This document shows positions 44,539-53,972 of a stretch of DNA of 64,000 nt, piece after piece. The notes beneath the pieces were generated by a model that saw nothing but the letters and a program-made list of their open reading frames with translations, ran no database searches and had not been told where the DNA came from. The stretch comes from Cytophagales bacterium. GTDB lineage: Bacteria > Bacteroidota > Bacteroidia > Cytophagales > Thermoflexibacteraceae. A program made the translations under genes and the position numbers. The stretch is taken from assembly GCA_013299115.1 (NCBI GenBank), contig JAAFKA010000012.1, positions 62,001-126,000 of the forward strand. Direction: 5' to 3'. The stretch's first letter is position 1. Each line of letters opens with the position of its first letter.

Positions 44539-45786
44539 ATGAAACCAATTTATGCAGAAACCATTGCCATTGGCGATGAAATTTTATATGGTCAGATAAC
44601 AGACACCAACTCGCAATTTATGAGTGTGGAGTTAGACAAAGCAGGCGTAAAAGTCATTCGCCGAACCGCAGCAGGCGACACCAAAGCAGCCATTTTAGCT
44701 GCCTTGCAAGCCGCCGAAGCCGTTGCAGACATTGTACTCATCACAGGTGGTTTGGGACCTACCAAAGACGACATCACCAAAAAAGTATTAGCTGAATATT
44801 TCGAGTCGGGTTTCAGATTAGACGAGGAAGTGCTTGCCCACGTTACCAATTTGTTCACCTCACGAGGGCGTGCAATGAACGAATTGACCAAGCAACAAGC
44901 CTTAGTGCCAACCAAATGTGCAGTGGTGCATAATGCCGTAGGCACTGCCCCTGGTATGTGGTTCGAGAGAAATGGAAAAATTTTTGTTTCTATGCCCGGT
45001 GTGCCTCATGAAACAGAAAAAATGGTAACAGACATTGTTATTCCTCGTCTTAAAAACTTTTTTAGTCTGCCTACCATTGTGCATAGATACGTGAAAGTAG
45101 TGGGCATTACCGAATCTGGACTTGCCGAAACCATAGAACAGTGGGAAGATGCCTTGCCAGCCCATATTCGGTTGGCTTATTTGCCTTCGAAGGGGCAGGT
45201 ACGGCTGCGACTCACAGGCTTAGGGCAAACGGCTGCGATTTTGAACACCGAAATAGAAGCGGAGATTGCAAAATTAAAGCCTTTGATTCTCCAATACATT
45301 TATGCTTATGACCAAGACGAAATGGAAAACACCATAGCCAATTTGTTGGTTTCGCAAGGCAAAACCATAGCCACTGCTGAAAGTTGCACAGGTGGTTTGG
45401 TTGCCCATAGCTTAACGGCTTTGGCAGGTGCAAGTCGTTATTTTTTGGGTAGTGTAGTTGCCTACGGCAATGCAGCCAAAATAGATTTGTTGGGTGTGCA
45501 ACCTGCAACGCTTGACGAGCATGGGGCTGTGAGTGAGCAAACAGCAAAAGAAATGGCAGTAGCAGTCCGCCAAAAATTTCACACTTCGATTGGCATAGCC
45601 ACCACAGGCATAGCAGGACCCGACGGGGGCAGACCCGACAAGCCTGTTGGTACAATTTGGATTGCCTATGCAGACGAACAAGGCGTAACGGCAAAAAAAT
45701 TGCAACTTACCCAAGATAGGTTGCTCAATATCAACATGACCAAAAACTTTTTGCTGAACTGGGTAAGGTTGAAATTGATTGAATAG
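44539..45786 (+). CDS. cinA: CinA family protein (competence/damage-inducible; NMN amidohydrolase)
   Basis: The family combines an N-terminal MoCF/COG1058 domain (ADP-ribose pyrophosphatase type) with a C-terminal nicotinamide-nucleotide amidase that salvages NMN. The ATG at 44539 (MKPIYAETIAIGDEIL) gives 415 residues; the earlier frame start at 44461 adds an unlikely leader. The N-terminal domain shows IGDEILYGQITDTNS and LITGGLGPTKDDIT, and a MPGVPHE motif. The C-terminal domain shows TIATAESCTGGLVAHSLT (catalytic Ser-type) and GIATTGIAGPDGG. Full length and intact. It may work in NAD recycling; the competence link is historical. Confidence 0.95.
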   Translation: MKPIYAETIAIGDEILYGQITDTNSQFMSVELDKAGVKVIRRTAAGDTKAAILAALQAAEAVADIVLITGGLGPTKDDITKKVLAEYFESGFRLDEEVLAHVTNLFTSRGRAMNELTKQQALVPTKCAVVHNAVGTAPGMWFERNGKIFVSMPGVPHETEKMVTDIVIPRLKNFFSLPTIVHRYVKVVGITESGLAETIEQWEDALPAHIRLAYLPSKGQVRLRLTGLGQTAAILNTEIEAEIAKLKPLILQYIYAYDQDEMENTIANLLVSQGKTIATAESCTGGLVAHSLTALAGASRYFLGSVVAYGNAAKIDLLGVQPATLDEHGAVSEQTAKEMAVAVRQKFHTSIGIATTGIAGPDGGRPDKPVGTIWIAYADEQGVTAKKLQLTQDRLLNINMTKNFLLNWVRLKLIE

Positions 45787-45805
45787 TATTTGGAATTATG
45801 GTTTG

Positions 45806-47035
45806 TTATAAATTTATGATTACAACATGGCTTTTTACTTCAAAATCTTGCCCTTTACTCACTATTTCATCACCAACTTTCATTGCTGTTTGGGCAGTAA
45901 GCAATTTGCCATTGAGCAGAGTCATGGTGTAGCCTCGTGCCAAAATTTGATTGGGGTGCAAAGAAGTTAAAGTTTGTTGCAGTTGTTGGATTTTGTTTTG
46001 CTCTTTCCAAAGATTTTGCTGAATGGCTTGGCGTAATCGTTGGCGTTGGTATTGAATTTGTTGCTGTTCCAATAAAACATTTTTCTTGCTAACTAATTGT
46101 AAATGAGCTAAATAAGTTTTCAATTCCAACTGTTCGGTGTGTAACTTTTGCTGTATTCTTTGCTTGATTTGTTGCACTGCCCCCTCCATTTCTTGGTGAA
46201 ATTGTAGGTTGTGTTGCAATAAAAATTCGGCAACAGCCGTTGGTGTTTTGAGAGAATAAAAACTTACAAAATCAGCTACGGATTGGTCTTTTTGGTGTCC
46301 TATGCCTGTGAGTACAGGCAAGGGCATAATGGCTATGGTTTTTGCCAATTCCTCATGATTAAAAACCTCCAAATCTAACCTCGACCCGCCGCCACGTATC
46401 AAGACCACACAATCGAAATCATCACCAATTTCGGCAATTTCTAACAGTCGGTTGATAAGTTCAGGAGCAGCTTTTTCGCCTTGTACGGCAGAGGAAAACA
46501 AAGAAACATCGAAAGCATAACCCAAAGGATTTTGTTCGAGGTGGGTCAAAAAATCTTCGTAACCCGCAGCTTCTGCCGAAGAAACTACGGCAATTCGTTG
46601 GAGGACAACAGGCAAGGGAAGTTTTTTCTGTTTTTCGTGCAGCCCCGCAGCTACTAATCTTTCGAGAGTAGCCAGCCGTTGCCTTTCGAGTTCACCCATT
46701 GTGTAGTTAATATCAACTTTATGCACCACCAACGCAACACCATATACTTCGTGAAAAGTGGGCGTAACAGCCAGCAAAACTTTGTTCCCTTTTTGCAACA
46801 GTTTATCTACTTCGCCTTTGGTGGTGGTGCGAATAGCCCACAACGTAGTTTGCCATAGATTTGCCCTTATTTTGGCTACTACGGCGTTGGTCTTTTCGTC
46901 TTTTTGCACCAAATCTAAGTAACAATGTCCTTTGATACTTACTTCGGCTATTTCGGCAGTAACCCAAACTTCGCCCAAACCGAAAAACAAGGTTTTAATT
47001 TGTTGCGTAAGGGTTGCCAAACTAAGGTGTTGCAT
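45806..47035 (-). CDS. xseA: Exodeoxyribonuclease VII large subunit
   Basis: This is a single-strand-specific exonuclease subunit. It has 409 residues. The N-terminal OB-fold (about 10-100) has VWVTAEIAEVSIKGHCYLDLV. The catalytic domain has VVLIRGGGSRLDLEVFNHEELA and GIGHQKDQSVADFVS, and a long glutamine-rich coiled coil (about 270-370) follows, ending in ILARGYTM. Usually a small subunit (XseB) follows; none is recognised here, and the short frame upstream does not look like one. It is convergent with cinA, 19 bases apart. Confidence 0.95.
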   Translation of the reverse strand: MQHLSLATLTQQIKTLFFGLGEVWVTAEIAEVSIKGHCYLDLVQKDEKTNAVVAKIRANLWQTTLWAIRTTTKGEVDKLLQKGNKVLLAVTPTFHEVYGVALVVHKVDINYTMGELERQRLATLERLVAAGLHEKQKKLPLPVVLQRIAVVSSAEAAGYEDFLTHLEQNPLGYAFDVSLFSSAVQGEKAAPELINRLLEIAEIGDDFDCVVLIRGGGSRLDLEVFNHEELAKTIAIMPLPVLTGIGHQKDQSVADFVSFYSLKTPTAVAEFLLQHNLQFHQEMEGAVQQIKQRIQQKLHTEQLELKTYLAHLQLVSKKNVLLEQQQIQYQRQRLRQAIQQNLWKEQNKIQQLQQTLTSLHPNQILARGYTMTLLNGKLLTAQTAMKVGDEIVSKGQDFEVKSHVVIINL

Positions 47036-47138
47036 AGCAATAGTTGTTTGTTTTTACTTTTTCCAATTTGTCCAACTCCTCAAATACAGTGGCAAAATCT
47101 AAGTTATCCACCAAATCATATAGTTCTTGCTTGTTCAT
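47022..47138 (-). CDS. Small ORF overlapping the start of xseA
   Basis: This 38-residue frame begins MNKQELYDLVDNLDF and continues with ATVFEELDKLEKV, then ends TNNYCYATP. It overlaps the first 14 bases of xseA, as in a coupled pair. The acidic, amphipathic N-terminus looks protein-like. It does not have the XseB pattern. It could be a small regulatory protein, a leader frame, or the 3' part of a lost gene. Confidence 0.4.
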   Translation of the reverse strand: MNKQELYDLVDNLDFATVFEELDKLEKVKTNNYCYATP

Positions 47139-47205
47139 ACAGGCAGTTTGGTTGCGGTTTGCAAAGTAATAAATTTTGGTTATAAGTTTTTAATTGTGAG
47201 TTGTT

Positions 47206-47264
47206 ATTTTTTTTTAGGTACGATTGTCAAGGTCTGCGACCATTGCCAACGTACCTAAAAAAAT
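47206..47264. repeat. TTAGGTACGATTGTCAAGG..TTGCCAACGTACCTAA hairpin
   Basis: This is the inverse-orientation copy of the repeat core at 26752-26810. It ends three bases after the stop of the GH31 gene (minus strand) with T runs on both sides, so it probably serves as its terminator. Confidence 0.8.
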
Positions 47265-47266
47265 TA

Positions 47267-49723
47267 CTACCTTCTTTGCATCGAAATCCTTAAATTTTTC
47301 GGCAGATTGTCAAACGTAATAGTTTGTACGTAGCTGCTGACCACTTGCAAAGTAGTCATGTTGAACTTACGGACATTCACTTGGTCTGATTCGTTGTCAA
47401 AACTCAAAAAAGCTGCATCGAGGTTGTCAAAACCGTGCAAAACCAACTCTATTTTTTCGTATTGGCTGTTGCGTTTGCCTTCGGGTGCTGCCAAATGGAT
47501 TTCGCTGCCTTTGTGTTGGTAGGTAATTTTGCGTTTATAAAATTCTCCTTTTTCGTGGTTGTACGTTGTGCCATCGTCTTCATAATAGACAAATTCGCTG
47601 TTTTCTTGACTGTAAGGGGCAGCGTAGATATGGAGATACAGCACCTTGTCGTTTTGCTCTTTGGTGTTCTGCACATCAGATTGGGCGGGAATAATAGCCC
47701 CAGCTTTTACAAAAATGGGTAGTTGGTGTAGGTCTGCCTCTACAATTACCTCACCTTTTGCATATCTTTTGTCTGTATAAAAATGATACCAAGCATCTCT
47801 GGAAGCTGGCAAATACACTTTTGCAAATTTTTGGGTGCTTTCGCAAGGGGCGATGAGCAAATCGTTGCCAAAAAGGTATTGGTTTTGGAAACGAACATCA
47901 AAAATACTGCTGTCGTCTGCATAGTCTATTGCCAAACTTCGCTGAATGGGCAAGCCTGTTTGCGTGGCTTCATAGAAATGTGAGTAGATATAGGGCAACA
48001 AATTGTAGCGAAGTTTGATAAATTTTCTGGAAATATCGGTAATGGTTTCGCCAAAACTCCAAGGCTCTTGCGACTTGTTGTCGTACATGGTATGCACCCG
48101 CATAAAAGGCGAAAAAGTGCCAAGCGTAAGCCAACGAGCAAACAAAGGTTTGGTGGTTTCGTTGATAAATCCGCCTATGTCATAACTCACAAATGGCATC
48201 CCCGACAAGCCCAATCCATTGACCATACGCACACTGAGCAACATATTTTCGTCTGTTGCGGTATCGTCGCCTGTCCACATAGCCGAATAGCGTTGCACCC
48301 CCGAATAACCTGCTCTGGTGAGGATAAAAGCCCTGTTTCCGTTCATCAGTTGGCGAGTGCCTTCATACGTGCTGCGTGCCATTTGCATACCAAACACATT
48401 CCGCCCTTGCCTGTGCGAAGTGGGTTGCCCTTCATAGTCAAACTCTACGAGGTCGGGCATACGCTGCCCCCACGTGGAGGGTTCATTCATATCATTCCAA
48501 AAACCTGTAACGCCGTCATTCACGTAGCCTTTAAATTGCTTGCCCCACCAAGCACGTGCTTTGGGTTTGGTGAAGTCGGGGAAGTGACTCCAGCCTGCCC
48601 AAACTGCACCTGTGTAGGGTTTGCCATCGGGATATTTGAGAAAAACGTCTTCTTTTAGTCCGTCTTCGTAAGCATCATAACCTTTTTCCTCCTTAATGCC
48701 TGGGTCTATGATAAGCACTACGTTGATACCCATATTTTTGAGTTCGGTTAGCATTTCTTTGGGTTTGGCGAAACCTGTGGGATGCCAAGTAAAAACTTTG
48801 TAGTTGTCCATATAGTGAATGTCCAAATACAACACGTCTAAGGGGATTTTCTTTTCTTTAAAATTGCGTGCAATGCTCAATACTTCTTTGTCGGGAAAAT
48901 AACTATAACGGCATTGTTGAAAACCCAAACTCCACATTGGCGGCATGGTCATTCTGCCTGTAAGGTGGGTGTAACTTTCTATGATTTTTCGGATAGATTG
49001 GTGGTGAATGAAATAGTAATTCATTTCGCCACTTTCGGCTGCAAAAGACGCAAAACGGTTGTTAGAAGCCCCGAAATTGAAGGTAGTTTTGTGGGTATTG
49101 TCAAAGAAAATGCCGTAAGCACCCTGAAATGGCAAAATACCAATGAAAAACGGAAAACTCGAATACAAGGGGTCAGTTTGCGAAGTGTACATAAAAGCAT
49201 CTGTGTTCCAGTTGCTATGTCCCTCGCCTTTTTTGTCTAAGTTGCCAATTTTTGCACCCAAGCCTACAAATCTTTCGTAAGGTTGCAGTTTTTTATAGGT
49301 CGTAACTTGTTCGCCAATCCAGCCTGTGCCGTAGGTTTCGTCTTCGTTCAGGATTTTGTTGTTGGCATCAAAAAATTTTAGGCGTACGGGTTGCTTGCTA
49401 ATTTCCAACCGTATAAGGTCTGTTTTCAGGCTGATTTGTGCAGCCTCGTCTGTTACTGTGAAGTTGGTTTTTTCAGGATTTTGCACCACTGCGTAGGAAA
49501 AATCATTGTCAAATTCTTGTTGCACTGCCCGCACTCGTATAATGGAGGGGCTATACACCATAATTTGCAACTTGCCCTTGTCGGTGGAGATTTCCAACCC
49601 ATTGGCAGTTTGTTTAAAATTTGTGAGATTGCCCAAAGCCTGATGCTTTTTTGACTGGGCGAAGGAATTGGTCAGCATAAGCAAACAACTGAAAAGAAAG
49701 ATGAAATGACGAAAGTAGTGCAT
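47267..49723 (-). CDS. GH31 family alpha-glucosidase/alpha-xylosidase
   Basis: This exported retaining glycoside hydrolase has 818 residues. The signal peptide (LMLTNSFAQ) is followed by a galactose-mutarotase-like N-terminal domain (about 30-250) and the catalytic barrel (about 258-590) starting PPMWSLGFQQCRYSYF. The catalytic nucleophile is D411 in GFWNDMNEPS and the acid/base is D486 in WTGDDTA. Beta-sandwich proximal and distal C-domains follow. The protein is well conserved and complete. It likely removes alpha-linked glucose or xylose from oligosaccharides in the periplasm. No susCD pair is adjacent, so it is not in a typical utilisation locus. Confidence 0.95.
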   Translation of the reverse strand: MHYFRHFIFLFSCLLMLTNSFAQSKKHQALGNLTNFKQTANGLEISTDKGKLQIMVYSPSIIRVRAVQQEFDNDFSYAVVQNPEKTNFTVTDEAAQISLKTDLIRLEISKQPVRLKFFDANNKILNEDETYGTGWIGEQVTTYKKLQPYERFVGLGAKIGNLDKKGEGHSNWNTDAFMYTSQTDPLYSSFPFFIGILPFQGAYGIFFDNTHKTTFNFGASNNRFASFAAESGEMNYYFIHHQSIRKIIESYTHLTGRMTMPPMWSLGFQQCRYSYFPDKEVLSIARNFKEKKIPLDVLYLDIHYMDNYKVFTWHPTGFAKPKEMLTELKNMGINVVLIIDPGIKEEKGYDAYEDGLKEDVFLKYPDGKPYTGAVWAGWSHFPDFTKPKARAWWGKQFKGYVNDGVTGFWNDMNEPSTWGQRMPDLVEFDYEGQPTSHRQGRNVFGMQMARSTYEGTRQLMNGNRAFILTRAGYSGVQRYSAMWTGDDTATDENMLLSVRMVNGLGLSGMPFVSYDIGGFINETTKPLFARWLTLGTFSPFMRVHTMYDNKSQEPWSFGETITDISRKFIKLRYNLLPYIYSHFYEATQTGLPIQRSLAIDYADDSSIFDVRFQNQYLFGNDLLIAPCESTQKFAKVYLPASRDAWYHFYTDKRYAKGEVIVEADLHQLPIFVKAGAIIPAQSDVQNTKEQNDKVLYLHIYAAPYSQENSEFVYYEDDGTTYNHEKGEFYKRKITYQHKGSEIHLAAPEGKRNSQYEKIELVLHGFDNLDAAFLSFDNESDQVNVRKFNMTTLQVVSSYVQTITFDNLPKNLRISMQRR

Positions 49724-49774
49724 GGAATAATTGAAGTTTACTTAATATTATAAAAGTGTTTTCAATATATTTAA

Positions 49775-51910
49775 CTACATTTTTATACCTATAATCAACA
49801 CATCGTCTATTTGTTGTTGTTTGCCTTTCCAGCTTTGAAACTCTTGTTGAATAAGGCGTTGTTGATTGTTTGTTGTTTCTTGACTAATTTTTAGAAAAAA
49901 ATTTTTCATATTTTTTGTCAAATACTTTTTATTTTGAGTGCCACCAAATTGGTCTTGGAATCCATCAGAACACAAATAAAACATAGTTGGCGTATCGATA
50001 GCTATGTTGTGGGTATTAAAATCTTGCGTTACTTTTCTAAAGGAAGTTCCACCTATTGGAGTTTTGTCAGCTTTTATTTCTGTCATTTCATTATTTTGCA
50101 CATAAAACAGGGGATTCATAGCACCAGAATACTCTACTATTTGGTTTGATTTGTCTATGGAAATAATGATGATGTCCATACCATCTTGCATACCTGTTTC
50201 TTGTTGTTTCAGTGCTTTGGATACGCCTTCGCTTAATAATTTTAATATTTTATTGGGCTGGTGAATTTCCAAGTTGTGAACAATTTTATTAATGATTTCT
50301 GTTCCCAGCATACTCATCAATGCACCAGGCACACCGTGTCCTGTGCAATCTCCTACGGCTATCAAAATTTTGTTTTCCTTTTCTGCAAACCAGTAAAAAT
50401 CACCACTTACAATATCTTTTGGAAGATAGAATACAAAAATATCAAGATAGTTTTTTATGCTTTGTAAAGAAGGCAGAATAGCTTGTTGTATTCTGTTTGC
50501 GTAGTTTATGGAAGCTAAAATATGTTCATTTTTTGCATCAACCACTGCTTTGGTTTCTTGCAGGGTTTCTACTGTTGTATGCAATTCTTCGTTAAGAGCC
50601 TGCATTTCTACATTAGCTTCATAAAGGTCTTTGGTTCTATCACGTACTTTATTTTCTAAGGTATTATTTTGTTCTTTGATTATTTGCAATTTTTCGGCTT
50701 GCATTTGCTCTTTTTCACCACGCATGATATTAATTCTATCAGCTAAAGCTAAGGAAAATAGCCAGATTTCAGCAACTACGCCAAAATATAAGGTATTGCG
50801 AGAGTAAGGACTAAAAGGCAAGAAACCATTGACTACAGCAAAGAATATGAATACAATAGAAATCATAAAAGTCCATCCTAAAGCATAATAACGTGCTTGC
50901 CTATCTCCTTTGAAGGCAAAATAATAGGCAGTAGATAAACAAACGAGGTATAAAATCATAATAAACCCTTGCTCTATATTGACTACATCAGCAGGACGCA
51001 GACCTAACCAAATAAGAGATGAATCTATAAAAATAACAGTCAAGACAACTTGTATAGATATCCTTGCAAAATTACCCCTTTCTTTATTTAGATTGAGATA
51101 ACGAATACAAAACATACCTACACAAAGATAGGCAGGTGTGTGCCACCAAAGAAAATAATTATTTAGGTAATAACGACTAATTCCAATAGATTCTAACTGC
51201 AAAATAAAGGGGTAATTGGTTGCGTATGTCATTGCAATAGTCATCATAAACAGGTAACCCAAATAGTAGGCATAAATATGGTCTTTGGTCGAAACATACA
51301 GAAACGAATTGTATAAGAACATGATGAGCATGATGCCTATGAAAGCTGCGGTAAAAAAATCATTCAAATCTTTATTCTTAGATAAAGAACGAATAGTACC
51401 TAATTGGAGGGGCATCTCAAAAGCAAGTCCTTCTTCTATTCGCAAATAATAAGTTCTGGGTGTATTGTCGTAGGCTTTGTTTACAGGCAACCAATAAGTA
51501 TTTACATCATAAAATTTAGTGTTATCACTAAACATATTACCTGTTTTATGCTGAAACTTCACTTTGCCAACACTGTCTATTTCATAAAAATCTATGTACC
51601 ACGCGTAGGTTGTGGCTACGTCTAACCAAGCATCTTCCGAAGTTTGATTTTGCACTGTAACCCTAAACCAAAAAGCCGAAGGAGTACCTGGTCTTGCAAA
51701 AACATCTCTTTCCTGCTTTTGAAATTTAGCTTGTTGGGCTGGTTGCAAAATATCTTGAATAGTTAGTTTCCCATCTGCATCTTCCAGATAATCTGCATTT
51801 TTTCCTATCACAAGCAAATCATTTTTGTTTTTTAAGATAGCTGGATTACTTTGGCAGAAGACAGAAAAGGAATAAAATAAAATTGCGAATAGAAAGAATA
51901 ATTTTTTCAT
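49775..51910 (-). CDS. 7TMR-DISM sensor with SpoIIE phosphatase output (second copy)
   Basis: This is a paralogue of the protein at 35575 with the same order of parts in 711 residues. There is a signal peptide (LFAILFYSFSVFCQ), then an extracellular beta domain (about 30-170: LTIQDILQPAQQAKFQK, SAFWFRVTVQNQ). Seven membrane segments (about 180-395), a coiled coil and the NYANRIQQAILP motif follow, then a PP2C domain with DIVSGDFYWFAE, DCTGHGVPGALMS and a final DDVLIIGIKM. The two copies share obvious text but are far apart and differ in GC content, with this one more AT-rich. No STAS-domain substrate gene is adjacent. Confidence 0.9.
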   Translation of the reverse strand: MKKLFFLFAILFYSFSVFCQSNPAILKNKNDLLVIGKNADYLEDADGKLTIQDILQPAQQAKFQKQERDVFARPGTPSAFWFRVTVQNQTSEDAWLDVATTYAWYIDFYEIDSVGKVKFQHKTGNMFSDNTKFYDVNTYWLPVNKAYDNTPRTYYLRIEEGLAFEMPLQLGTIRSLSKNKDLNDFFTAAFIGIMLIMFLYNSFLYVSTKDHIYAYYLGYLFMMTIAMTYATNYPFILQLESIGISRYYLNNYFLWWHTPAYLCVGMFCIRYLNLNKERGNFARISIQVVLTVIFIDSSLIWLGLRPADVVNIEQGFIMILYLVCLSTAYYFAFKGDRQARYYALGWTFMISIVFIFFAVVNGFLPFSPYSRNTLYFGVVAEIWLFSLALADRINIMRGEKEQMQAEKLQIIKEQNNTLENKVRDRTKDLYEANVEMQALNEELHTTVETLQETKAVVDAKNEHILASINYANRIQQAILPSLQSIKNYLDIFVFYLPKDIVSGDFYWFAEKENKILIAVGDCTGHGVPGALMSMLGTEIINKIVHNLEIHQPNKILKLLSEGVSKALKQQETGMQDGMDIIIISIDKSNQIVEYSGAMNPLFYVQNNEMTEIKADKTPIGGTSFRKVTQDFNTHNIAIDTPTMFYLCSDGFQDQFGGTQNKKYLTKNMKNFFLKISQETTNNQQRLIQQEFQSWKGKQQQIDDVLIIGIKM

Positions 51911-52098
51911 TTTTTAAGATTAGGATTTTGTCAATCAAATATTTTTACCAAAACTTTACAGCTATAATTTTGAGATATAAAAATAGCTAATAATTAGAGA
52001 TAACAAAATTTTACAAAAAAAATAGTATTTTTTTTTGCATATAACAAAATGTAACTACATTGGCTCACGACTTTATTTATCTAAACCACTCTACACAA

Positions 52099-53274
52099 AT
52101 GAAGAAAAGCCTATTTATTGCATTTTTTGCAATCTTACTCTATCTCTTGCCCTATCTAAGTTCCTCTATTCATTGGGATTGGAATATACCGGGCTATGGG
52201 TTGTTTCCTGCTCAAAAAGTAGTAGAAGATCCCCCTTTTAATCAAACTTACTTTAATGTAGTTGCTTTTGTAGGAATTATTATCATCTTATTTCTGCTTT
52301 TTCCACAGCTTTTTGGGTTTAAAAAGCCTACAAAACCTATGCAACCCAATAACCCTTCTGTAGATTTTCCCGCATGGTTTTATCCAAGCCTTGTCGTAAC
52401 CTTAATCAGTTGGTTTTTTATGTGGAGTAGATTAGATTTCACTTTTAGGATAGATCATTTTACTTTCGTGCCGTTATGGTGGGGTTTTATTTTGACTATA
52501 GATGGTTGGGTTTATAAACGAAACCAAGGTATTTCCTTACTATCTTCAAGACCAAATACAATGAAATTACTTGCAGTTGTTTCATCTGTTTGTTGGTTTT
52601 TATTTGAGTTTCTCAATTTTTTTGTTTTAGAAAATTGGTACTACCCCAACAATCAAGTATTTTCAAACTTTGGTAATATTGGTTGGCAATTACTTTCTTA
52701 CAGCACAGTTTTACCAACCATTTTTGAAATTTACTTGTTATTAAGAACTTTCAAATATCTTGATGAGAAATACAAATATGGTATCAAAATCAACTTATCT
52801 AATCCTATTTTGCAATGGTTTGTACTTCTCATAGGCTTAGGCTTAGTATTTACAATGGGTTTCTTCCCTTTTGAATTATTTTGGGTATTATGGGTAGCTT
52901 TTATTCCTGTCTTAGTGCCTGCTATGAATCTCAAAGGTTTTTGGAATCTGTTTACACCAATTACACTCAAAGGAGATTATTCTTTTGTTGTTTTGGTAGC
53001 TTTATCTGGGCTTATCAATGGCTTTTTTTGGGAGTTTTGGAACTTTGGCAGTGAGTGGTTTCACGATTATGCACCGACTAATCCAAATTACTGGAAATAC
53101 TCTATTCCATACTTAGACAAATATCATATCTTTTCTGAAATGCCCTTGTTAGGTTATTTGGGTTATCTTTGTTTTGGTATTGTGTGTTGGGTGCAATGGT
53201 TGGCTGTTGCTTATATTTTTAACTTTGACCCTACTATTTCATTAAACAATGAAGAAACAAACACAAAATCATAA
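52099..53274 (+). CDS. Unrecognised aromatic-rich multi-pass membrane protein
   Basis: The family is not recognised. From the ATG at 52099 (MKKSLFIAFF) it has 391 residues with about ten hydrophobic segments, very rich in Phe, Trp and Tyr. Conspicuous conserved-looking pieces include LLPYLSSSIHWDWNIPGYG, WWGFILTIDGWVYKR and FFWEFWNFGSEWFHD, with repeated WxFxEFxNF-type text at FLFEFLNFFVLENWYY. The paired Glu/Asn/Trp motifs in two halves suggest an internal duplication and buried polar residues, as in an enzyme or transporter acting in the membrane. The next gene starts six bases after the stop. A DUF1361 partner and the shared AT-rich composition suggest a joint role. Confidence 0.8.
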   Translation: MKKSLFIAFFAILLYLLPYLSSSIHWDWNIPGYGLFPAQKVVEDPPFNQTYFNVVAFVGIIIILFLLFPQLFGFKKPTKPMQPNNPSVDFPAWFYPSLVVTLISWFFMWSRLDFTFRIDHFTFVPLWWGFILTIDGWVYKRNQGISLLSSRPNTMKLLAVVSSVCWFLFEFLNFFVLENWYYPNNQVFSNFGNIGWQLLSYSTVLPTIFEIYLLLRTFKYLDEKYKYGIKINLSNPILQWFVLLIGLGLVFTMGFFPFELFWVLWVAFIPVLVPAMNLKGFWNLFTPITLKGDYSFVVLVALSGLINGFFWEFWNFGSEWFHDYAPTNPNYWKYSIPYLDKYHIFSEMPLLGYLGYLCFGIVCWVQWLAVAYIFNFDPTISLNNEETNTKS

Positions 53275-53280
53275 AGCTGT

Positions 53281-53943
53281 ATGAAAAACTTACCTTCTTA
53301 TCTCAACATTTTGATTATCAGCACTATTGTCAATATTGCCTTTCTTCTCATTAGAAATGCTATTATTGGCAATACAATTTATAATTTCTTATTGTGGAAT
53401 TTGTTTCTGGGTATTATTCCTTTTGTCGTGGCTTATTGTTTAGCCGATTACTATGCAAACCTCAAAAAATGGTTATTATGGGCTGGTTCAGGTTTTTGGT
53501 TGTTGTTTTATCCCAATGCACCTTATATGATTACAGACATCATTCATATCCAAACAATACAAGGTAGTGATACAGTATTACTATACGATTCGTTGTTAAT
53601 CTTTTCATTGGGTATGTTATCTACCTTTTTTGGCTTTTACTCTATGGCTTTTATCTATGGAGTTTGGAAAATAGAAACAAGCCAATTAATTGCTAAATTG
53701 ATTGTAACTATTTCTATTTTGTTGAGTAGTTTTGGTATTTATTTAGGTCGTGTATTAAGATTGAACTCTTGGGATATCTTTACCAAACCTTTGGCTACAT
53801 TTGAAACAATTTTTCATCATTTGTTTCCTATCACTGCAAACCCCAGCACTTATGTAGCCATTGTGGTTTTTTCTTGGGTACAACTCATGCTACTTTTACT
53901 TATTGTGGACATGGACAAACTGAAACCAAATAAGTTGAGATAA
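53281..53943 (+). CDS. DUF1361 domain membrane protein
   Basis: It has 220 residues and about seven membrane segments. The family pattern is clear: FLLWNLFLGIIPFVVAYCLAD, FWLLFYPNAPYMITDIIHI and SLGMLSTFFGFYSM. The biochemical role of DUF1361 is unknown. It forms a tight pair with the preceding membrane protein (six-base gap), which suggests co-expression or a complex. Its stop lies 30 bases from the convergent hydrogenase-type subunit. Confidence 0.9.
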   Translation: MKNLPSYLNILIISTIVNIAFLLIRNAIIGNTIYNFLLWNLFLGIIPFVVAYCLADYYANLKKWLLWAGSGFWLLFYPNAPYMITDIIHIQTIQGSDTVLLYDSLLIFSLGMLSTFFGFYSMAFIYGVWKIETSQLIAKLIVTISILLSSFGIYLGRVLRLNSWDIFTKPLATFETIFHHLFPITANPSTYVAIVVFSWVQLMLLLLIVDMDKLKPNKLR

Positions 53944-53972
53944 AATCTTGTTTTGGGTGTTTACTTATCCAA

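Noticed and set aside
47022-47138. Exodeoxyribonuclease VII small subunit
   Set aside because: It is only 38 residues and lacks the XseB helix pattern; listed only as an uncertain small frame.
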